Counted from the stretch's first letter, positions 1 to 10,803 are shown. The stretch: DNA of 41,377 nt from Myxococcota bacterium (GCA_018813065.1 JAHJCH010000033.1:1-41377); one strand, 5' to 3'. Notes: a model not told the origin generated them from the sequence alone. Made by a program: numbers and translations.

Positions 1-635
<635 letters not shown>

Positions 636-651
636 GCCCACCGCTGATCTC

Positions 652-669
652 AGGGCGCTTCGGCGCCCT
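652..669 (+). terminator. GC-rich UUCG hairpin after the DUF4388 gene
   Basis: AGGGCGC and GCGCCCT form a perfect 7-bp stem closed by a TTCG tetraloop, 17 bases after the stop codon. No T-run follows, so it is either a non-canonical terminator or a 3'-end stabiliser. Confidence 0.4.
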
Positions 670-685
670 CAACCCGCCCCCATAA

Positions 686-714
686 TTGACGCGCGTCGAT
701 CTCGCCGTTAGTCT
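686..714 (+). promoter_or_regulatory. Candidate sigma-70 promoter of the dnaG-rpoD operon
   Basis: TTGACG at 686-691 and TAGTCT at 709-714 are separated by 17 bases, about 55 bases upstream of the 769 start. The -35 matches 5 of 6 positions, while the -10 keeps only the TA...T frame. This is the best candidate in the gap before the dnaG operon. Confidence 0.38.
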
Positions 715-768
715 TTCGCGCCCATTGCGTTGGGCCAACCCTCTGCGATCGAGCTTCTCGGGGAGATC

Positions 769-1677
769 ATGGAATTTTACGTCGTCGATCCAAAAAACAA
801 GGACTTCAGCGAGTGGGCGGCGAAGATTAAAGCCTTCCTCGAAGAAGAGGGGCTGTCTTACACCGTAAGCGAAGGCGACCTCTATTATATCGGCGATGAT
901 ATCGTCACGCCGTGGCATGAAGATTCTCTGCTCTTTAAAATCAGCGCGCCGCTTGAGGGCTTCATTGAAGTTCGCGATGAAGATCGCAACTTTTATCTCT
1001 TATCAGAGCCTCTTGATCTGTTCCAAGATGGCGATGTGGTTCAATCTTTAGGATATCGTCCTCACCCGGAGAAGGTCGTCTACGGATTTCAAACAAACAG
1101 CCAGAAAAGCTGTAGATTCCATCGTGGACCCATCACCGATGTTAACTTTTTTTGTGGAGAAGAGGACGATTTTCCACCGATTCTTAGACTAAACCAAGTG
1201 TTAAGTTTATTTAATGAATTGATTAATTTTATCAACAATAATACTGCGCGAATCCAAGATGTTAAAAAAATTAATCTAGAAAAGATCAACATTGATCTTG
1301 AAGTGGATTTAACATTTAAGCATCCGGCATCACTTGACGCGCTCAATGAACTTCTCGTTGAAGAAGAAGGATATGATCGCAGCAAAACCAGCTTACAAGC
1401 GGTTTTTCAGCAGCGTGATCCGACGTGGATTCAAAGATTTTTGAATGAATTACCGACATTCGCGGATGATTATCAAGAAGCGATGATCAAGGCCGTTTGG
1501 CGTGGAAAAATAAACGGTAAACCAAAAGATTTGTTTTATTGTGGTGTCGAACGTCGTCAGTTGAACCCTTTTGTGCAATTACCATTGCATTGTACAGATA
1601 AAACATTAGTTGAAAAACTACGGAAATTTATAAAAGGGCATCGAATCGATCGGCAAGAGTATTATTTGGAGCCTTGA
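769..1677 (+). CDS. Hypothetical protein translationally coupled to dnaG
   Basis: Codes for 302 residues. The ATG at 769 is preceded by GGGGAGAT at good spacing; an upstream TTG at 730 lacks such a site. The N-terminus (MEFYVVDPKNKDFSEWAAKI) and a central charged region look soluble; there is no signal peptide, membrane segment or motif that I recognise. The stop codon TGA is followed directly by the GTG start of dnaG, so the two are co-translated. From about 1080 the gene switches to AT-ending codons (TTA, AAA, AAT, ATT), unlike dnaG, rpoD and the first 100 codons of this same gene. It may be a lineage-specific gene, perhaps acquired or translated at low rate. The function is unknown and the position before dnaG is the only contextual clue. 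Confidence 0.75.
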   Translation: MEFYVVDPKNKDFSEWAAKIKAFLEEEGLSYTVSEGDLYYIGDDIVTPWHEDSLLFKISAPLEGFIEVRDEDRNFYLLSEPLDLFQDGDVVQSLGYRPHPEKVVYGFQTNSQKSCRFHRGPITDVNFFCGEEDDFPPILRLNQVLSLFNELINFINNNTARIQDVKKINLEKINIDLEVDLTFKHPASLDALNELLVEEEGYDRSKTSLQAVFQQRDPTWIQRFLNELPTFADDYQEAMIKAVWRGKINGKPKDLFYCGVERRQLNPFVQLPLHCTDKTLVEKLRKFIKGHRIDRQEYYLEP

Positions 1678-3537
1678 GTGATCCCCGATGAGATCATCCG
1701 CGACGTCATCGACGCCGTTGACATTGTCGATCTTGTCGGTCGCGCGGTTGATCTTCGTAAAGCAGGGACAATTTATAAAGGTTTATGCCCTTTTCACGGC
1801 GAGAAGACCCCCTCTTTTATCGTAACACCTGAGCGGCGAAGCTATCACTGCTTTGGCTGTGGGATGCACGGCAACGCCATCGACTTCTTGATGGAGCATG
1901 AGCGGCTGAGCTTCCCCGAGGCGGTGCGCGCCTTGGCGCACATGGTGGGCGTCGAGGTGCCTGAGCCTCGACCGGAGACGCCGCAGCAGCGCCAGGCCCG
2001 CGCGGAGAAGAAGGACGAGGCGCGTCGGCTCCTCGACGCTCAGGCCGCGCTGACAGACTACTACGCCCAGCAGCTCTTTGGCGTAGAAGAGGGGCTCGCC
2101 GCGCGGCGCTACCTCATCGAGCGCGGCGTCAGCGAGGAGGCCGCGCGGGCCTTTCGCCTCGGCTGGGCGGGCGGCGATAAGGCCGCGTTTGAGGCTTGGA
2201 TGCGCCGCGCCGCCATCGATCGCGAGGATCTGGTCAAGCTCGGCGTGCTGCTCAAGCCCGATGAGGGCTGGGGCGGCGCCGTCCTCGGCGGCGGCTATCT
2301 CCGCTTCCGCTCTCGGCTGATGTTCCCTGTCATCGACATCAATGGTGAGGTCGTCGGCTTCAGCGGGCGCTTGATCGAGGCGGGCAAGAAGGCGGCGAAG
2401 TACATCAACTCACCCGAGACGCCCATCTTCACCAAGGGCGAGCACCTCTACGGCGCGCACACGGCGCGCGGGGCGGCGCGGCGCGCGGGACGATTGATCT
2501 TCTGCGAGGGCAACCTCGATGTCGTGGCCTTGTGGCAGGCGGGTTTTGAGGGCAGCGTCGCCGCCATGGGCACGGCCCTCACCCAGAAGCAAGCTCGGCT
2601 CTGTAAGCGGCTCAGCGAGGACGTCCTCTGCCTGATGGACGGTGACAGCGCGGGGCGCAAGGCCCTCTTTGAGAGCCTGCTGACCTTCCTCGACGAGGGC
2701 ATCCACCCGCGCGGGCTCTTGCTGCCCGAGGGGGAAGATCCCGACAGCTACATTAAGCGCGGGGGCGTCACCGCGCTCCAGCAGGCGCTGCGCGGGGCAA
2801 CACCGCTCTTTGATCTCTTTATTGATAAGGTCGTCGAGGAGACGCCCCCCGATCCGATGGGCCGCGCGGAGGCGGCGCGGCGGCTCATCCCGCCCTTCTC
2901 GCGCCTTGACGATCCGCTCACCCAGGCCCTCTATCGTGAGCAGATCTGCGCGCGGCTTCAGATCAGCCCTCAGGCGTTTGATCTCGCCGCTTCCCGAGGC
3001 GCGCCCCTCAGCCCTGCGCCGCCGCCGCGCCCGTCTACGGGCGATCCAGCGCCCCCCTCCTGGGATGAAGGGGATCGAAATCAGAGCGCCGCGCCGATCT
3101 CGGTGGCTGAGGGCAAAGTTGTTGAATTTGTTTTACAATTTCCTCATATGCTCACCCGCGTCGGGCGTGACTTTTGGCGTGAAAACTTGACGCATGAGGG
3201 GCTGATCCGCTTTCTTGCGGGCCTCTACTCGGAGATCGAGCGGGGACAACCACCCAATATCGATCGAAGGCTCACGGATCTGGGTGGCTCTGCCCTCGCG
3301 AGTCAGCTCTGGGAGTGGCGCGCGCGGCTCCCTTCTCAGGATGAAGAGACCATCCAGGATGCTTTTGACCAGGCGATTGGCAATCTTCAGCGTCGGCGCT
3401 TTGAGAGGACCCGTGAGGATCTCCTCCGCGCGCTGTCCGTCGCCTTCGCCGCGCGCGCGCATGATCGCTGCCATGCCCTGCAAGCTGAGCTTCAAGACAT
3501 CCAAAAGCGCCTCACCGCTTTAAAACCATCGAAATAA
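1678..3537 (+). CDS. dnaG: DNA primase DnaG
   Basis: The 619-residue primase synthesises RNA primers at the replication fork and partners the replicative helicase. The CHC2 zinc-binding motif is complete (C37, H40, C58, C61; CPFH ... CFGC). The TOPRIM catalytic core follows with FCEGNLDVVALW supplying the acidic residue and CLMDGDSAGRKA the DxD-type metal site. The C-terminal 150 residues are helical, as in the helicase-binding domain. Length is normal for the family. The GTG start at 1678 gives the typical MIPDE N-terminus and has GGAG six bases upstream, inside the preceding gene. The gene is followed 12 bases later by rpoD, the classic macromolecular-synthesis arrangement. A short AT-rich patch (about 3110-3190) lies in the linker before the C-terminal domain. 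Confidence 0.97.
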   Translation: MIPDEIIRDVIDAVDIVDLVGRAVDLRKAGTIYKGLCPFHGEKTPSFIVTPERRSYHCFGCGMHGNAIDFLMEHERLSFPEAVRALAHMVGVEVPEPRPETPQQRQARAEKKDEARRLLDAQAALTDYYAQQLFGVEEGLAARRYLIERGVSEEAARAFRLGWAGGDKAAFEAWMRRAAIDREDLVKLGVLLKPDEGWGGAVLGGGYLRFRSRLMFPVIDINGEVVGFSGRLIEAGKKAAKYINSPETPIFTKGEHLYGAHTARGAARRAGRLIFCEGNLDVVALWQAGFEGSVAAMGTALTQKQARLCKRLSEDVLCLMDGDSAGRKALFESLLTFLDEGIHPRGLLLPEGEDPDSYIKRGGVTALQQALRGATPLFDLFIDKVVEETPPDPMGRAEAARRLIPPFSRLDDPLTQALYREQICARLQISPQAFDLAASRGAPLSPAPPPRPSTGDPAPPSWDEGDRNQSAAPISVAEGKVVEFVLQFPHMLTRVGRDFWRENLTHEGLIRFLAGLYSEIERGQPPNIDRRLTDLGGSALASQLWEWRARLPSQDEETIQDAFDQAIGNLQRRRFERTREDLLRALSVAFAARAHDRCHALQAELQDIQKRLTALKPSK

Positions 3538-3549
3538 GGGAACGCGTCT

Positions 3550-5292
3550 ATGTCCATGACCCAGGAGCGTCGTCTGATCAACGAGCTGATCACGCGTGGA
3601 CAGAGCAAGGGCTTTCTCAGCAATGAGGAGGTCAACAAGGTCCTCCCTCCCGGGCACCTCCCAGAGCTGCTCGATGAGGTTCTTACGACGCTCAAGCACG
3701 CAGGGATACGCGTCATTGATCGCGAGGAGGCCTCCGCGCGTCAGGGCAACCGGCCCAAGTCCGATAAGGAAGAGGACATGGACTCCGCTTATGGGCGGAC
3801 GAATGATCCCGTGCGTGTCTATCTGCGCAAGATGGGCTCCGTCTCCCTCCTCACCCGTGAGGGGGAGGTGGAGATCGCCAAACGCATTGAAGCAGGTCAA
3901 TTTCAAGTCCGTGATGCGATTCTAGAGAGTCCGATCGCCTCGGCGACGTCGATTTTTTTATTAAAGCAGTTTGATCGAGGCTTGATCCGCCTCAAGGATC
4001 TGATCAGCGAGCCCGGAGAGGATGAGCCAGCAGAGCCAGAACCGGAAAAGCGGCTCTTGGAGCTTAAAGCCTCGCTGATCAACCTTGATAAGGATCGGCG
4101 TAAGATCGAAGAGCGCCTCGCGGGCATCCAACCGATGAAGGCCAGCTATCGCAAGCAGCTGGTGACTCGTCTTAAGCGCATCCGCGCCGAGACGATTAAC
4201 ATGCTCCTCGATGTGCGCTTCCTCAAGCGCGTCATTGACGTGATGACGGATCGCCTCAAGCTGCTCTATCTGCGCTCGCGCAACGCCAATGAGGCGATCC
4301 GCGAGGCGCTACGGTTGGTCGGGGCCTCCGACGTGGAGGCCTTCCAGGCCGACATGGCTCGGCTTAAGCATAATCCTACGCCAGCGGAGCTACAGGCGAT
4401 CCTTAACCGCTATAAGACCCAGGACATCGCCGCGCTTTGGGCGCAAGAGGCCAACATCAAGCGCGCCAAGCGGCGCTTGGCGTTGATCGAGATGGAGTGT
4501 GGGACCAACCTCGATGAGCTGCGGGATCTATATCGCCGGGTGATGCGTCATGAGCGCGCGGCTGAGCGGGCCAAGACCGAGCTGGTCGAGGCGAACCTTC
4601 GCCTTGTCGTCAGCATCGCCAAGAAGTACACCAATCGTGGCCTACAGTTCCTTGATCTTATCCAAGAGGGCAACATCGGGCTGATGAAGGCCGTTGATAA
4701 GTTCGAGTACAAGCGCGGCTATAAGTTCAGCACCTACGCGACCTGGTGGATTCGCCAAGCCATCACGCGCGCCATCGCCGATCAAGCGCGGACCATTCGC
4801 ATCCCCGTTCACATGATCGAGACGATCAACAAGCTCATCCGCACCAGTCGCTATCTCGTTCAGGAGATGGGCCGCGAGCCCAGCCCCGAGGAGATCGCCG
4901 AGAAGATGGATTTGCCGCTAGACAAGGTGCGCAAGGTCCTCAAGATCGCCAAGGAGCCGATCTCCTTGGAGACGCCCATCGGCGAGGAGGAGGATAGCCA
5001 CCTCGGCGACTTCATTGAGGATAAGTCCGCCGTGAGCCCCAGCGAGGCGGTCATCAACCTCAGCCTCCAAGAGCAGACGCGCAAGGTCCTGGCGACCCTG
5101 ACACCCCGCGAAGAAAAAGTGCTGCGGATGCGCTTTGGCATTGGCGAGAAGTCCGATCATACGTTAGAAGAGGTCGGCCAAGATTTTGACGTGACACGCG
5201 AGCGCATCCGCCAAATCGAGGCTAAGGCGCTGCGTAAGCTGCGCCACCCGTCTCGGAGTAAGCGCCTCAAGGCCTTCGTCGAGACACAGTGA
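3550..5292 (+). CDS. rpoD: Principal sigma factor RpoD (sigma-70)
   Basis: The 580-residue housekeeping sigma factor directs RNA polymerase to -35/-10 promoters. Region 1.1 is at the N-terminus ([20 protein letters not shown]). Region 1.2 carries [22 protein letters not shown] long helical non-conserved region follows. Region 2 has [32 protein letters not shown] and the melting/-10 recognition helix [17 protein letters not shown]. Region 3 follows, and region 4.2 has [17 protein letters not shown]. All recognition residues look intact. The ATG at 3550 has AAGGGAA upstream. It sits directly behind dnaG, and the CAU tRNA begins 34 bases after its stop. Presence of region 1.1 marks it as the primary sigma and separates it from the paralogue at 11009. 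Confidence 0.97.
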   Translation: MSMTQERRLINELITRGQSKGFLSNEEVNKVLPPGHLPELLDEVLTTLKHAGIRVIDREEASARQGNRPKSDKEEDMDSAYGRTNDPVRVYLRKMGSVSLLTREGEVEIAKRIEAGQFQVRDAILESPIASATSIFLLKQFDRGLIRLKDLISEPGEDEPAEPEPEKRLLELKASLINLDKDRRKIEERLAGIQPMKASYRKQLVTRLKRIRAETINMLLDVRFLKRVIDVMTDRLKLLYLRSRNANEAIREALRLVGASDVEAFQADMARLKHNPTPAELQAILNRYKTQDIAALWAQEANIKRAKRRLALIEMECGTNLDELRDLYRRVMRHERAAERAKTELVEANLRLVVSIAKKYTNRGLQFLDLIQEGNIGLMKAVDKFEYKRGYKFSTYATWWIRQAITRAIADQARTIRIPVHMIETINKLIRTSRYLVQEMGREPSPEEIAEKMDLPLDKVRKVLKIAKEPISLETPIGEEEDSHLGDFIEDKSAVSPSEAVINLSLQEQTRKVLATLTPREEKVLRMRFGIGEKSDHTLEEVGQDFDVTRERIRQIEAKALRKLRHPSRSKRLKAFVETQ

Positions 5293-5326
5293 GCTGCGCG
5301 CGGGCGTCTCGGCGTCGGCGCTTTAC

Positions 5327-5399
5327 GGGCCTATAGCTCAGCGGTCAGAGCTGCGGTCTCATAAACCGTAGGTCCCAGGTTCAAATCCTGGTGGGCCCA
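5327..5399 (+). tRNA. tRNA with CAU anticodon (tRNA-Met, possibly tRNA-Ile2)
   Basis: A full cloverleaf can be drawn. The acceptor GGGCCTA pairs with TGGGCCC (one G-U). The D-stem is GCTC/GAGC. The anticodon stem is GCGGT/ACCGT with loop CTCATAA, so the anticodon is CAU. The T-stem is CCAGG/CCTGG with loop TTCAAAT. The discriminator base is A at 5399; the terminal CCA is not encoded, so CCA-adding enzyme is needed. A CAU anticodon can belong to elongator Met or to lysidine-modified Ile2 tRNA. I cannot separate these by eye, although the initiator is unlikely because the first acceptor pair is a G-C match. Confidence 0.93.
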
Positions 5400-5426
5400 C
5401 TTTGAAATCGTGGTGTGGAGGAGAGC

Positions 5427-6149
5427 GTGAGAGAGAAACTCGCGATGTTGCTCGAGCTGCAACAGCTCGACGATGAGCTGAGGGATCTACGAAGGGCCTC
5501 CGCGGCCTTGGACGCTCTCAAAGCAGAGAACGCCGAGACGCTCAGCTTCTTTGAGGCGCGGCTCTCCGAGCGCGCCGCCCAGATCAAAGAGACGCAGGCT
5601 TTTTGTGAGGAGAAGCGCGCCGAGGTTCAACAGGCGGAGGAGGATCTCCGCCACGCCCGCACGCGGATGTCGAGCATCTCATCTCAGCGTGAGCTGACGG
5701 CCCTTAACAAGGAGTTAGACGCCTCGCGCAAGTCCATCAGCGTGCGCAGCGAGGAGCTGAAGCGGCTGACCGAGGAGCTTGAGGAGGCGCAGCGCGATCA
5801 GGCCAAGAAGAGCGTCGAGCGCGCCGCCCTTGAGGTGGAGATGCGTGACGTTGAGGCCCGCTTGGGGGCCGATCTTGAGGCCCGCCACGCCGGCGCCTCG
5901 CGGATCGAGGGCCGCAAGGCTGAGCTGAAGGCCACGCTCGGCGGCGCCCTCTTCTCACGCTACACGCGGATCTCCAAGGCGCGCGGTGGCGTGGCCGTCG
6001 CTGACGCCTCGGGGGGCAAGTGCGCGGTGTGTAACATCGCCATCCCGCCCCAGGTCTATATCCGCTTGCAGCGGCTTGAGAGCCTGGAGAGCTGCTCTAA
6101 CTGTCAGCGTTATCTGATCTTTTTCCAAGGCCTAGAGGCCACAGAGTAG
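5427..6149 (+). CDS. Coiled-coil protein with C-terminal C4 zinc ribbon (COG1579 type)
   Basis: Codes for about 240 residues. The first 180 form a long, charged heptad-type coiled coil (ELQQLDDELRDLRRA onward). The end carries a zinc ribbon with CAVC and CSNC knuckles about 28 residues apart and the family-typical CNIAIPPQVY. Members occur widely near core genes; roles in RNA binding or type III secretion have been suggested for some relatives, but none can be assigned here. I chose GTG 5427 because GGAGG lies five bases upstream; GTG 5415 would have no ribosome binding site. It lies between the tRNA and RNase P RNA genes, probably in the same transcription unit. Confidence 0.88.
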   Translation: MREKLAMLLELQQLDDELRDLRRASAALDALKAENAETLSFFEARLSERAAQIKETQAFCEEKRAEVQQAEEDLRHARTRMSSISSQRELTALNKELDASRKSISVRSEELKRLTEELEEAQRDQAKKSVERAALEVEMRDVEARLGADLEARHAGASRIEGRKAELKATLGGALFSRYTRISKARGGVAVADASGGKCAVCNIAIPPQVYIRLQRLESLESCSNCQRYLIFFQGLEATE

Positions 6150-6152
6150 AAG

Positions 6153-6172
6153 CCCCGCGCTTCGGCGTGGGG
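6153..6172 (+). terminator. UUCG-capped hairpin between the zinc-ribbon gene and rnpB
   Basis: CCCCGCG and CGTGGGG form a 7-bp stem (one G-U) around a CUUCGG extended tetraloop, 4 bases after the stop codon. No T-run follows. It could end the upstream transcript or protect its 3' end just before rnpB. Confidence 0.4.
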
Positions 6173-6180
6173 TGGAGGAG

Positions 6181-6577
<397 letters not shown>

Positions 6578-6640
6578 TTTTTCTTAAACAAAACCTCCGA
6601 TCCCTCCAAGGATCGACGCCGATGAGGACGCCGTGGCCCG

Positions 6641-7105
6641 ATGAGCAAGAAGAGGCCTGATGAGATCATCATCGCGCGCAACCGCCGCGCGCGGCATGAC
6701 TATGAGCTGCTTCAGGTCTTCGAGGCGGGCTTGGTGCTGACCGGCACGGAGGTCAAGAGCCTCCGCCAAGGGCGCGCTAGCATCGGCGAGGGCTATGTCA
6801 CGGTCCTCGACGGCGAGGCCTTCTTGATGGGCGCCCACATCCCCCCCTATGTCCACGGCAACCGCTTTAACCATGAGCCCGTGCGGCCTCGAAAGCTGCT
6901 GTTGAAGATCCGCGAGATCGCCCGCCTGGATCTGAAGCTGCGCGAGCAGGGGCTCACCTGCGTGCCCACCCAGCTCTACTTCAAGCTCGGCTGGGCCAAG
7001 CTGGAGTTCGCCCTCGCCCGTGGCCGCAAGAGCTACGATAAGCGCTACTCCGAGCTTGAGAAGATCAACCGCCGTGAGGCGCGCAGCTTCAGCCCCAAGA
7101 TCTAA
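6641..7105 (+). CDS. smpB: SsrA-binding protein SmpB
   Basis: Codes for 154 residues, the usual length. SmpB binds tmRNA and delivers it to stalled ribosomes in trans-translation. Family signatures are clear: ARNRRARHDYELLQVFEAGLVLTGTEVKSLRQG at the N-terminus, YVHGNRFNHEPVRPRKLLL in the middle, and the basic, partly unstructured tail GRKSYDKR...INRREARSF that reads the decoding centre. ATG 6641 gives the typical N-terminus but has only a distant GAGG. tmRNA itself is not found in the window. It lies 63 bases after RNase P RNA. Confidence 0.96.
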   Translation: MSKKRPDEIIIARNRRARHDYELLQVFEAGLVLTGTEVKSLRQGRASIGEGYVTVLDGEAFLMGAHIPPYVHGNRFNHEPVRPRKLLLKIREIARLDLKLREQGLTCVPTQLYFKLGWAKLEFALARGRKSYDKRYSELEKINRREARSFSPKI

Positions 7106-7139
7106 AAAGCCGCGTCGAGGGGCAGCACAAGATCAACCT

Positions 7140-9299
7140 CTAAAAGAGCGCGCAGGCCGCCACGGCGCAGGCATCACCGACGCCATCGCCGTCCTCATCG
7201 GCCTGATCGGGGTTGGGCTGAGCGGGGCAGTTATCGCAGGCGTCGCCGACGCCATCGCCGTCCAAGTCGGCCTGGAGCGGATCAGCGACGCGCGGGCATA
7301 CATCACAGAGATCACCGCGCCCATCGCCGTCGCTGTCGCGCTGATTGGGATCGTGGACGCTGGGGCAAGCGTCGCAGGCGTCGCCGATCTGATCCCCGTC
7401 CTCATCGGCCTGATCGGGGTTGGCGTCATTGGGGCAGTTGTCCTCGCTTTGGCAGATCCCGTCCTCATCGGCGAGATCATCACCGCAGACGCCGCCGAGG
7501 GAGCGCTCTAAGACCAGGAGGGCATAAGCAGTGGCGCTCGTGGGTGTCCAGTAGCCGTTGGCGGCGTCCCTGGGCCAGCGACCATCAGCGCTTTGGAGCG
7601 CGATGAGCTGCCAAGAGAAGTCGTAGTGCCAACCGCGCGGCTCCTCAGGGTAGCCATCGGCGGCGGGATCGCGCAGGCCCCCGATCTGATCGGCGTAGAC
7701 GCCCCCGGCTTGGCCCTCGCTGACCTCAAGCGCCTTGGCCGCAGCCCAGAGGTAGTAATAGTAAGACTGACTCCAGGTGTTGATGTGGCTGGCGTAGCGG
7801 TAATGATCGCGCAGCCATGTCAGCGCGGCTTGAGGGCGTGGATCATCGACATCTTGCCCCGCCAGGCGCATCGACCACAGCCCCGCGGCGGTCATGGCGC
7901 TGCTGCTGGCGGTGTTGGCGCAGCCACGATAGGTCATGCCCCCATCCTCCCGCTGCGCGTTGCCCAAGAAGCCCAAGGCGCGCGGCAGCGTGGCGGCGGC
8001 CTCTGGGTAATGCGTGGCGGCGGCGCTGAGGCCAGCCATGGCGAACTGCGTGGTGGAGAGATCCCCATCAGACTGGGGCGCTTGATAGCTCCACGCGCCG
8101 CTGTTGCACCAGCCCGGCGCGTCCGCCTGGTGCGTCAAGAGCGCGCGGCTGCCGTTCTCAATGGCGACGCTCACGCGGACGACCGCGCCAACGTCATCTG
8201 GGCCGCCGCTCTCCAAGAAGCGTGAGAGGAACATCAGGCCTGTGCCTGTGCCATAGGCGTAGGGGGGCTCAGCGCGGGCCAACGCGGGGTCCATGCCGAT
8301 GACGAACTTGGCCATGCGCGTCAGCCGCGCTTTATCCTCATCCGTTGCCCCCGTATAGCCGCGCGTAGGGGCACGCCAATGCGGGCTCTGTCGCTGCTCA
8401 AGGAGCGCCAAGCCCGCCAAGCTGGTGCCCCAGCCGTCCACCTGACCATCGCGCTCGCGGCCGCGCAGCCAATCAAGCCCTCGGTGAATCGCGACATCGA
8501 CCTCCTCGGCGAAGGGGGTCGCCAGCGCGTTGATCTGGACGACATCGGCGGGCGCCTGGACATGGATGGGGAAGCTGAGGCCGCTGCACATCTCTGGGCG
8601 ATTGGCCTCACAGACCGTGATCCGCGCGCCATAGTCCCCTTCAGTGCGCGTGAGGAAGTGGAGCTGGCTGCCCTCCTCGATGAGATCGTAGTCCGCGCCG
8701 GGTGGGGCCGCCTCGATGATCCATGTGTAGGTCAAGGGATCGCCCTCAGCGTCCAGGGCGTAGGCGCTGACCTTGAGGTGTTGGCAGGTGAGGATGAACT
8801 TGGACGGCTCGATGATCAGGCGATCGAGATAGGGCGGGCTGTCGAGCCCCGCCACGATGTCCAACGCGCCACGCCCAGGGGCGTCGCAGGCGGCGATGAG
8901 CACGATCTCAGTGGTGAGGCTGGCGGTGACCGTGACGGCCCGCTCAGCGGGCTGACAGCGCGCCGTGGGTGTCTCTGGGCCCTCCATGGGCGTCACCCGC
9001 GCCAAGTAATCCCCCGCAGGCAGCACCGTGAAGAGATCCGCGAAGCGGCCTCGCCCCATCGCTGGCGGGAGCGCCTCATCCTCAAGCGGGACATAGCCGT
9101 CATGGACAGGCCGCGTGGTGGGCGTGAGGATCTCGAAGTAGAAGCCGGCGACGTCCTCCGCGTTGGCCTCCAAGCGCAGGCTCAGCTCGCCGAAGACGGC
9201 CTCGCCGTCATCGACGCCGCGCGCAGAGGACTGCTGGGCTTCATTGCAGGCCATCAAGAGCGTCAAGGTGAGGGTGGCGAGGGTGAGCGCGCGGTTCAT
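7140..9299 (-). CDS. Lipoprotein with PKD-like, squalene-cyclase-like toroid and thrombospondin type 3 repeats
   Basis: Codes for 719 residues. The N-terminus [18 protein letters not shown] is a lipoprotein signal with the lipobox ending at Cys18. Residues about 160-270 look like a PKD/Ig-type beta domain ([18 protein letters not shown]). Residues about 275-605 contain alpha-toroid repeats like prenyltransferase/squalene-cyclase modules ([51 protein letters not shown]); no DxDD catalytic acid is seen, so a binding role is as likely as catalysis. The C-terminus holds four thrombospondin type 3 calcium-binding repeats (DxDGDxxGDxCDxCP). AGGAGG lies seven bases before the ATG. It is divergent from the 9437 lipoprotein gene. 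It probably sits on the outer membrane; substrate unknown. Confidence 0.85.
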   Translation of the reverse strand: MNRALTLATLTLTLLMACNEAQQSSARGVDDGEAVFGELSLRLEANAEDVAGFYFEILTPTTRPVHDGYVPLEDEALPPAMGRGRFADLFTVLPAGDYLARVTPMEGPETPTARCQPAERAVTVTASLTTEIVLIAACDAPGRGALDIVAGLDSPPYLDRLIIEPSKFILTCQHLKVSAYALDAEGDPLTYTWIIEAAPPGADYDLIEEGSQLHFLTRTEGDYGARITVCEANRPEMCSGLSFPIHVQAPADVVQINALATPFAEEVDVAIHRGLDWLRGRERDGQVDGWGTSLAGLALLEQRQSPHWRAPTRGYTGATDEDKARLTRMAKFVIGMDPALARAEPPYAYGTGTGLMFLSRFLESGGPDDVGAVVRVSVAIENGSRALLTHQADAPGWCNSGAWSYQAPQSDGDLSTTQFAMAGLSAAATHYPEAAATLPRALGFLGNAQREDGGMTYRGCANTASSSAMTAAGLWSMRLAGQDVDDPRPQAALTWLRDHYRYASHINTWSQSYYYYLWAAAKALEVSEGQAGGVYADQIGGLRDPAADGYPEEPRGWHYDFSWQLIALQSADGRWPRDAANGYWTPTSATAYALLVLERSLGGVCGDDLADEDGICQSEDNCPNDANPDQADEDGDQIGDACDACPSVHDPNQRDSDGDGRGDLCDVCPRVADPLQADLDGDGVGDACDNCPAQPNPDQADEDGDGVGDACAVAACALF

Positions 9300-9436
9300 G
9301 AGGGCACCTCCTCACCCTCACTCGTTTTTTATGTGATTTATTTGATGCCTGTGTCTCGCCAGACAGGGGGGGGAGTCGGCGCGGATCTTCGTCCGTGGTT
9401 GGGTGCGTCACGTTCACTCTTTACGGAGGAGATCCA

Positions 9437-10756
9437 ATGAGAAAGCTGTGGCTGTGTGTTTTTCTTTTGCAGAGCGTCGCCCTCTCCGCTTGTGACGATG
9501 ACGCGCCTGGTGGCGTCGCTCAAGACGCGCGGGTGATCACCCGCGCTGACATCGCGCCGATCCCGATCTACCTCGATCAAGGCCCCCTCGCGGACGCGCA
9601 GGTGAGCGACGCCGCAGAGGGGCTCGACGCGCTGATGACAGCGGATGGGGGCGCGACGGACGCGGCAGAGCCCATCGACGTCGCCACCTCGATAGACACA
9701 AGCCCCAGCCCCGATCAAGGCCCGCCCGCCCCGGACGCCGCGCCGATTGAGCCCTGCCCTGCCCCCCGCGATGGCCGCCTGGGTGTGCGCATCATCGATC
9801 TCGACGGTGATCCGCTCTTACCCAATGATCGAATCCGGGTTGAGATGGAGATCATGACCGACGCGCCCAGCGCGGCGCCTGCCTGGCTGGGCCTTCAAAA
9901 CCTGGGGGTGATCATCGATCCGCTCAGCGGCGCGCTCGATGGCGCGCCTGTGCTTTTGCCTGAGGACAGCCCCAGCTACATCAGCGTGCCCCTTGAGGCG
10001 GGCATCCAGCCGGGGCTGCTCAGCTACGAGGGGCATGTCCACGACGCGGCGCAGCTGGCGGTGGTCATCGGCGTGCTCAACCTTCAAGATGGGCGCTGCC
10101 CGAACCCCCGCGCGGCCAGCGGCGCCTTCTTTCAGCTCTTAGGGCGCACCGGCAAGACCCCCGTCTGCGTGGATCTCAATGACTTCAGCTCCATCCAGAT
10201 CGCGCCGCACGTCGAGCGCAAGAACACGTCTTCTTATGACGAGGCCAACGGGCGGCGTGAGGATCTCATCGCCGATGACTTTATCTTCTGCCCAGAGTCA
10301 CCCAAGATCGTACACTCCACTGAGTTCTGTATTGGTGAGACGGCGGGCACACGTGTCTCTCTCGCGGGGAGCTACAAGGGAGATGATGGCTGGGAAGTTG
10401 ATGATTTTATGCTATTAGAGATTCTTCGCGCAAACCAGCTTATTAACGCAGCATCTACAAGCCAACATCATACGGGAGGGAGTACATTTTGGTGTGGTGA
10501 TGTAGGAGCGCTTATGTGTGAATCTGGTTGTATTGCTACGCTTTACAATACTGATTCAGGAGATCCAATCGATGTTTTAACGCCTGTATCCGAGTCATTA
10601 AGCAGCCCACCGCGCTGGCAGCGCGACGGTGAGGTGCGCGTCGATGGCCTCTTTCCAGGCGACGGTCAGCTCTTTCAGCTGCGAGCGACGGCCCTGGACG
10701 TCGGCGTTGAGGGCACGATCCAGCCCGCGCTTTATCTGCTCATCGAGCCTGCGTGA
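9437..10756 (+). CDS. Putative lipoprotein with Asp/Ala-rich linker, function unknown
   Basis: Codes for 439 residues. The ATG at 9437 has GGAGGAG eight bases upstream and gives a lipoprotein signal, MRKLWLCVFLLQSVALSAC, with Cys19 as the lipidation site. Residues 20-110 are a low-complexity D/A/P-rich spacer typical of surface lipoproteins of this lineage. The remainder is a predicted beta-rich region with several cysteines (C-PAPRDGRLGVRIIDLDGD start; later FCPESP, FCIGETAG, WCGDVGALMCESGC). No family recognised. Bases about 10380-10610 use AT-ending codons, unlike the flanking parts of the same gene. No promoter is obvious in the 137-base divergent gap with 9299. Confidence 0.78.
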   Translation: MRKLWLCVFLLQSVALSACDDDAPGGVAQDARVITRADIAPIPIYLDQGPLADAQVSDAAEGLDALMTADGGATDAAEPIDVATSIDTSPSPDQGPPAPDAAPIEPCPAPRDGRLGVRIIDLDGDPLLPNDRIRVEMEIMTDAPSAAPAWLGLQNLGVIIDPLSGALDGAPVLLPEDSPSYISVPLEAGIQPGLLSYEGHVHDAAQLAVVIGVLNLQDGRCPNPRAASGAFFQLLGRTGKTPVCVDLNDFSSIQIAPHVERKNTSSYDEANGRREDLIADDFIFCPESPKIVHSTEFCIGETAGTRVSLAGSYKGDDGWEVDDFMLLEILRANQLINAASTSQHHTGGSTFWCGDVGALMCESGCIATLYNTDSGDPIDVLTPVSESLSSPPRWQRDGEVRVDGLFPGDGQLFQLRATALDVGVEGTIQPALYLLIEPA

Positions 10757-10803
10757 GGTCCGCCGCCAAGGCCGTCAGGCTGGGCTGGCGTAAGGATCAC
10801 ATG

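Noticed and set aside
5427-6149. Zinc-ribbon gene taken as a DksA-type regulator
   Set aside because: The C4 motif pattern and the long N-terminal coiled coil fit COG1579, not DksA, whose cysteines and DxxDxA motif are absent.
6598-6615. Hairpin CGATCC/GGATCG between rnpB and smpB as a terminator
   Set aside because: Only a 6-bp stem with no T-run; the T-rich stretch lies upstream of it, directly after the RNase P RNA.
9346-9361. Possible sigma-54 site on the minus strand before the 9299 lipoprotein gene
   Set aside because: GG-N10-GC spacing fits, but the rest (TGGCGAG ... AGGCA) departs from the TGGCATA-type sites and such matches arise easily in GC-rich DNA.
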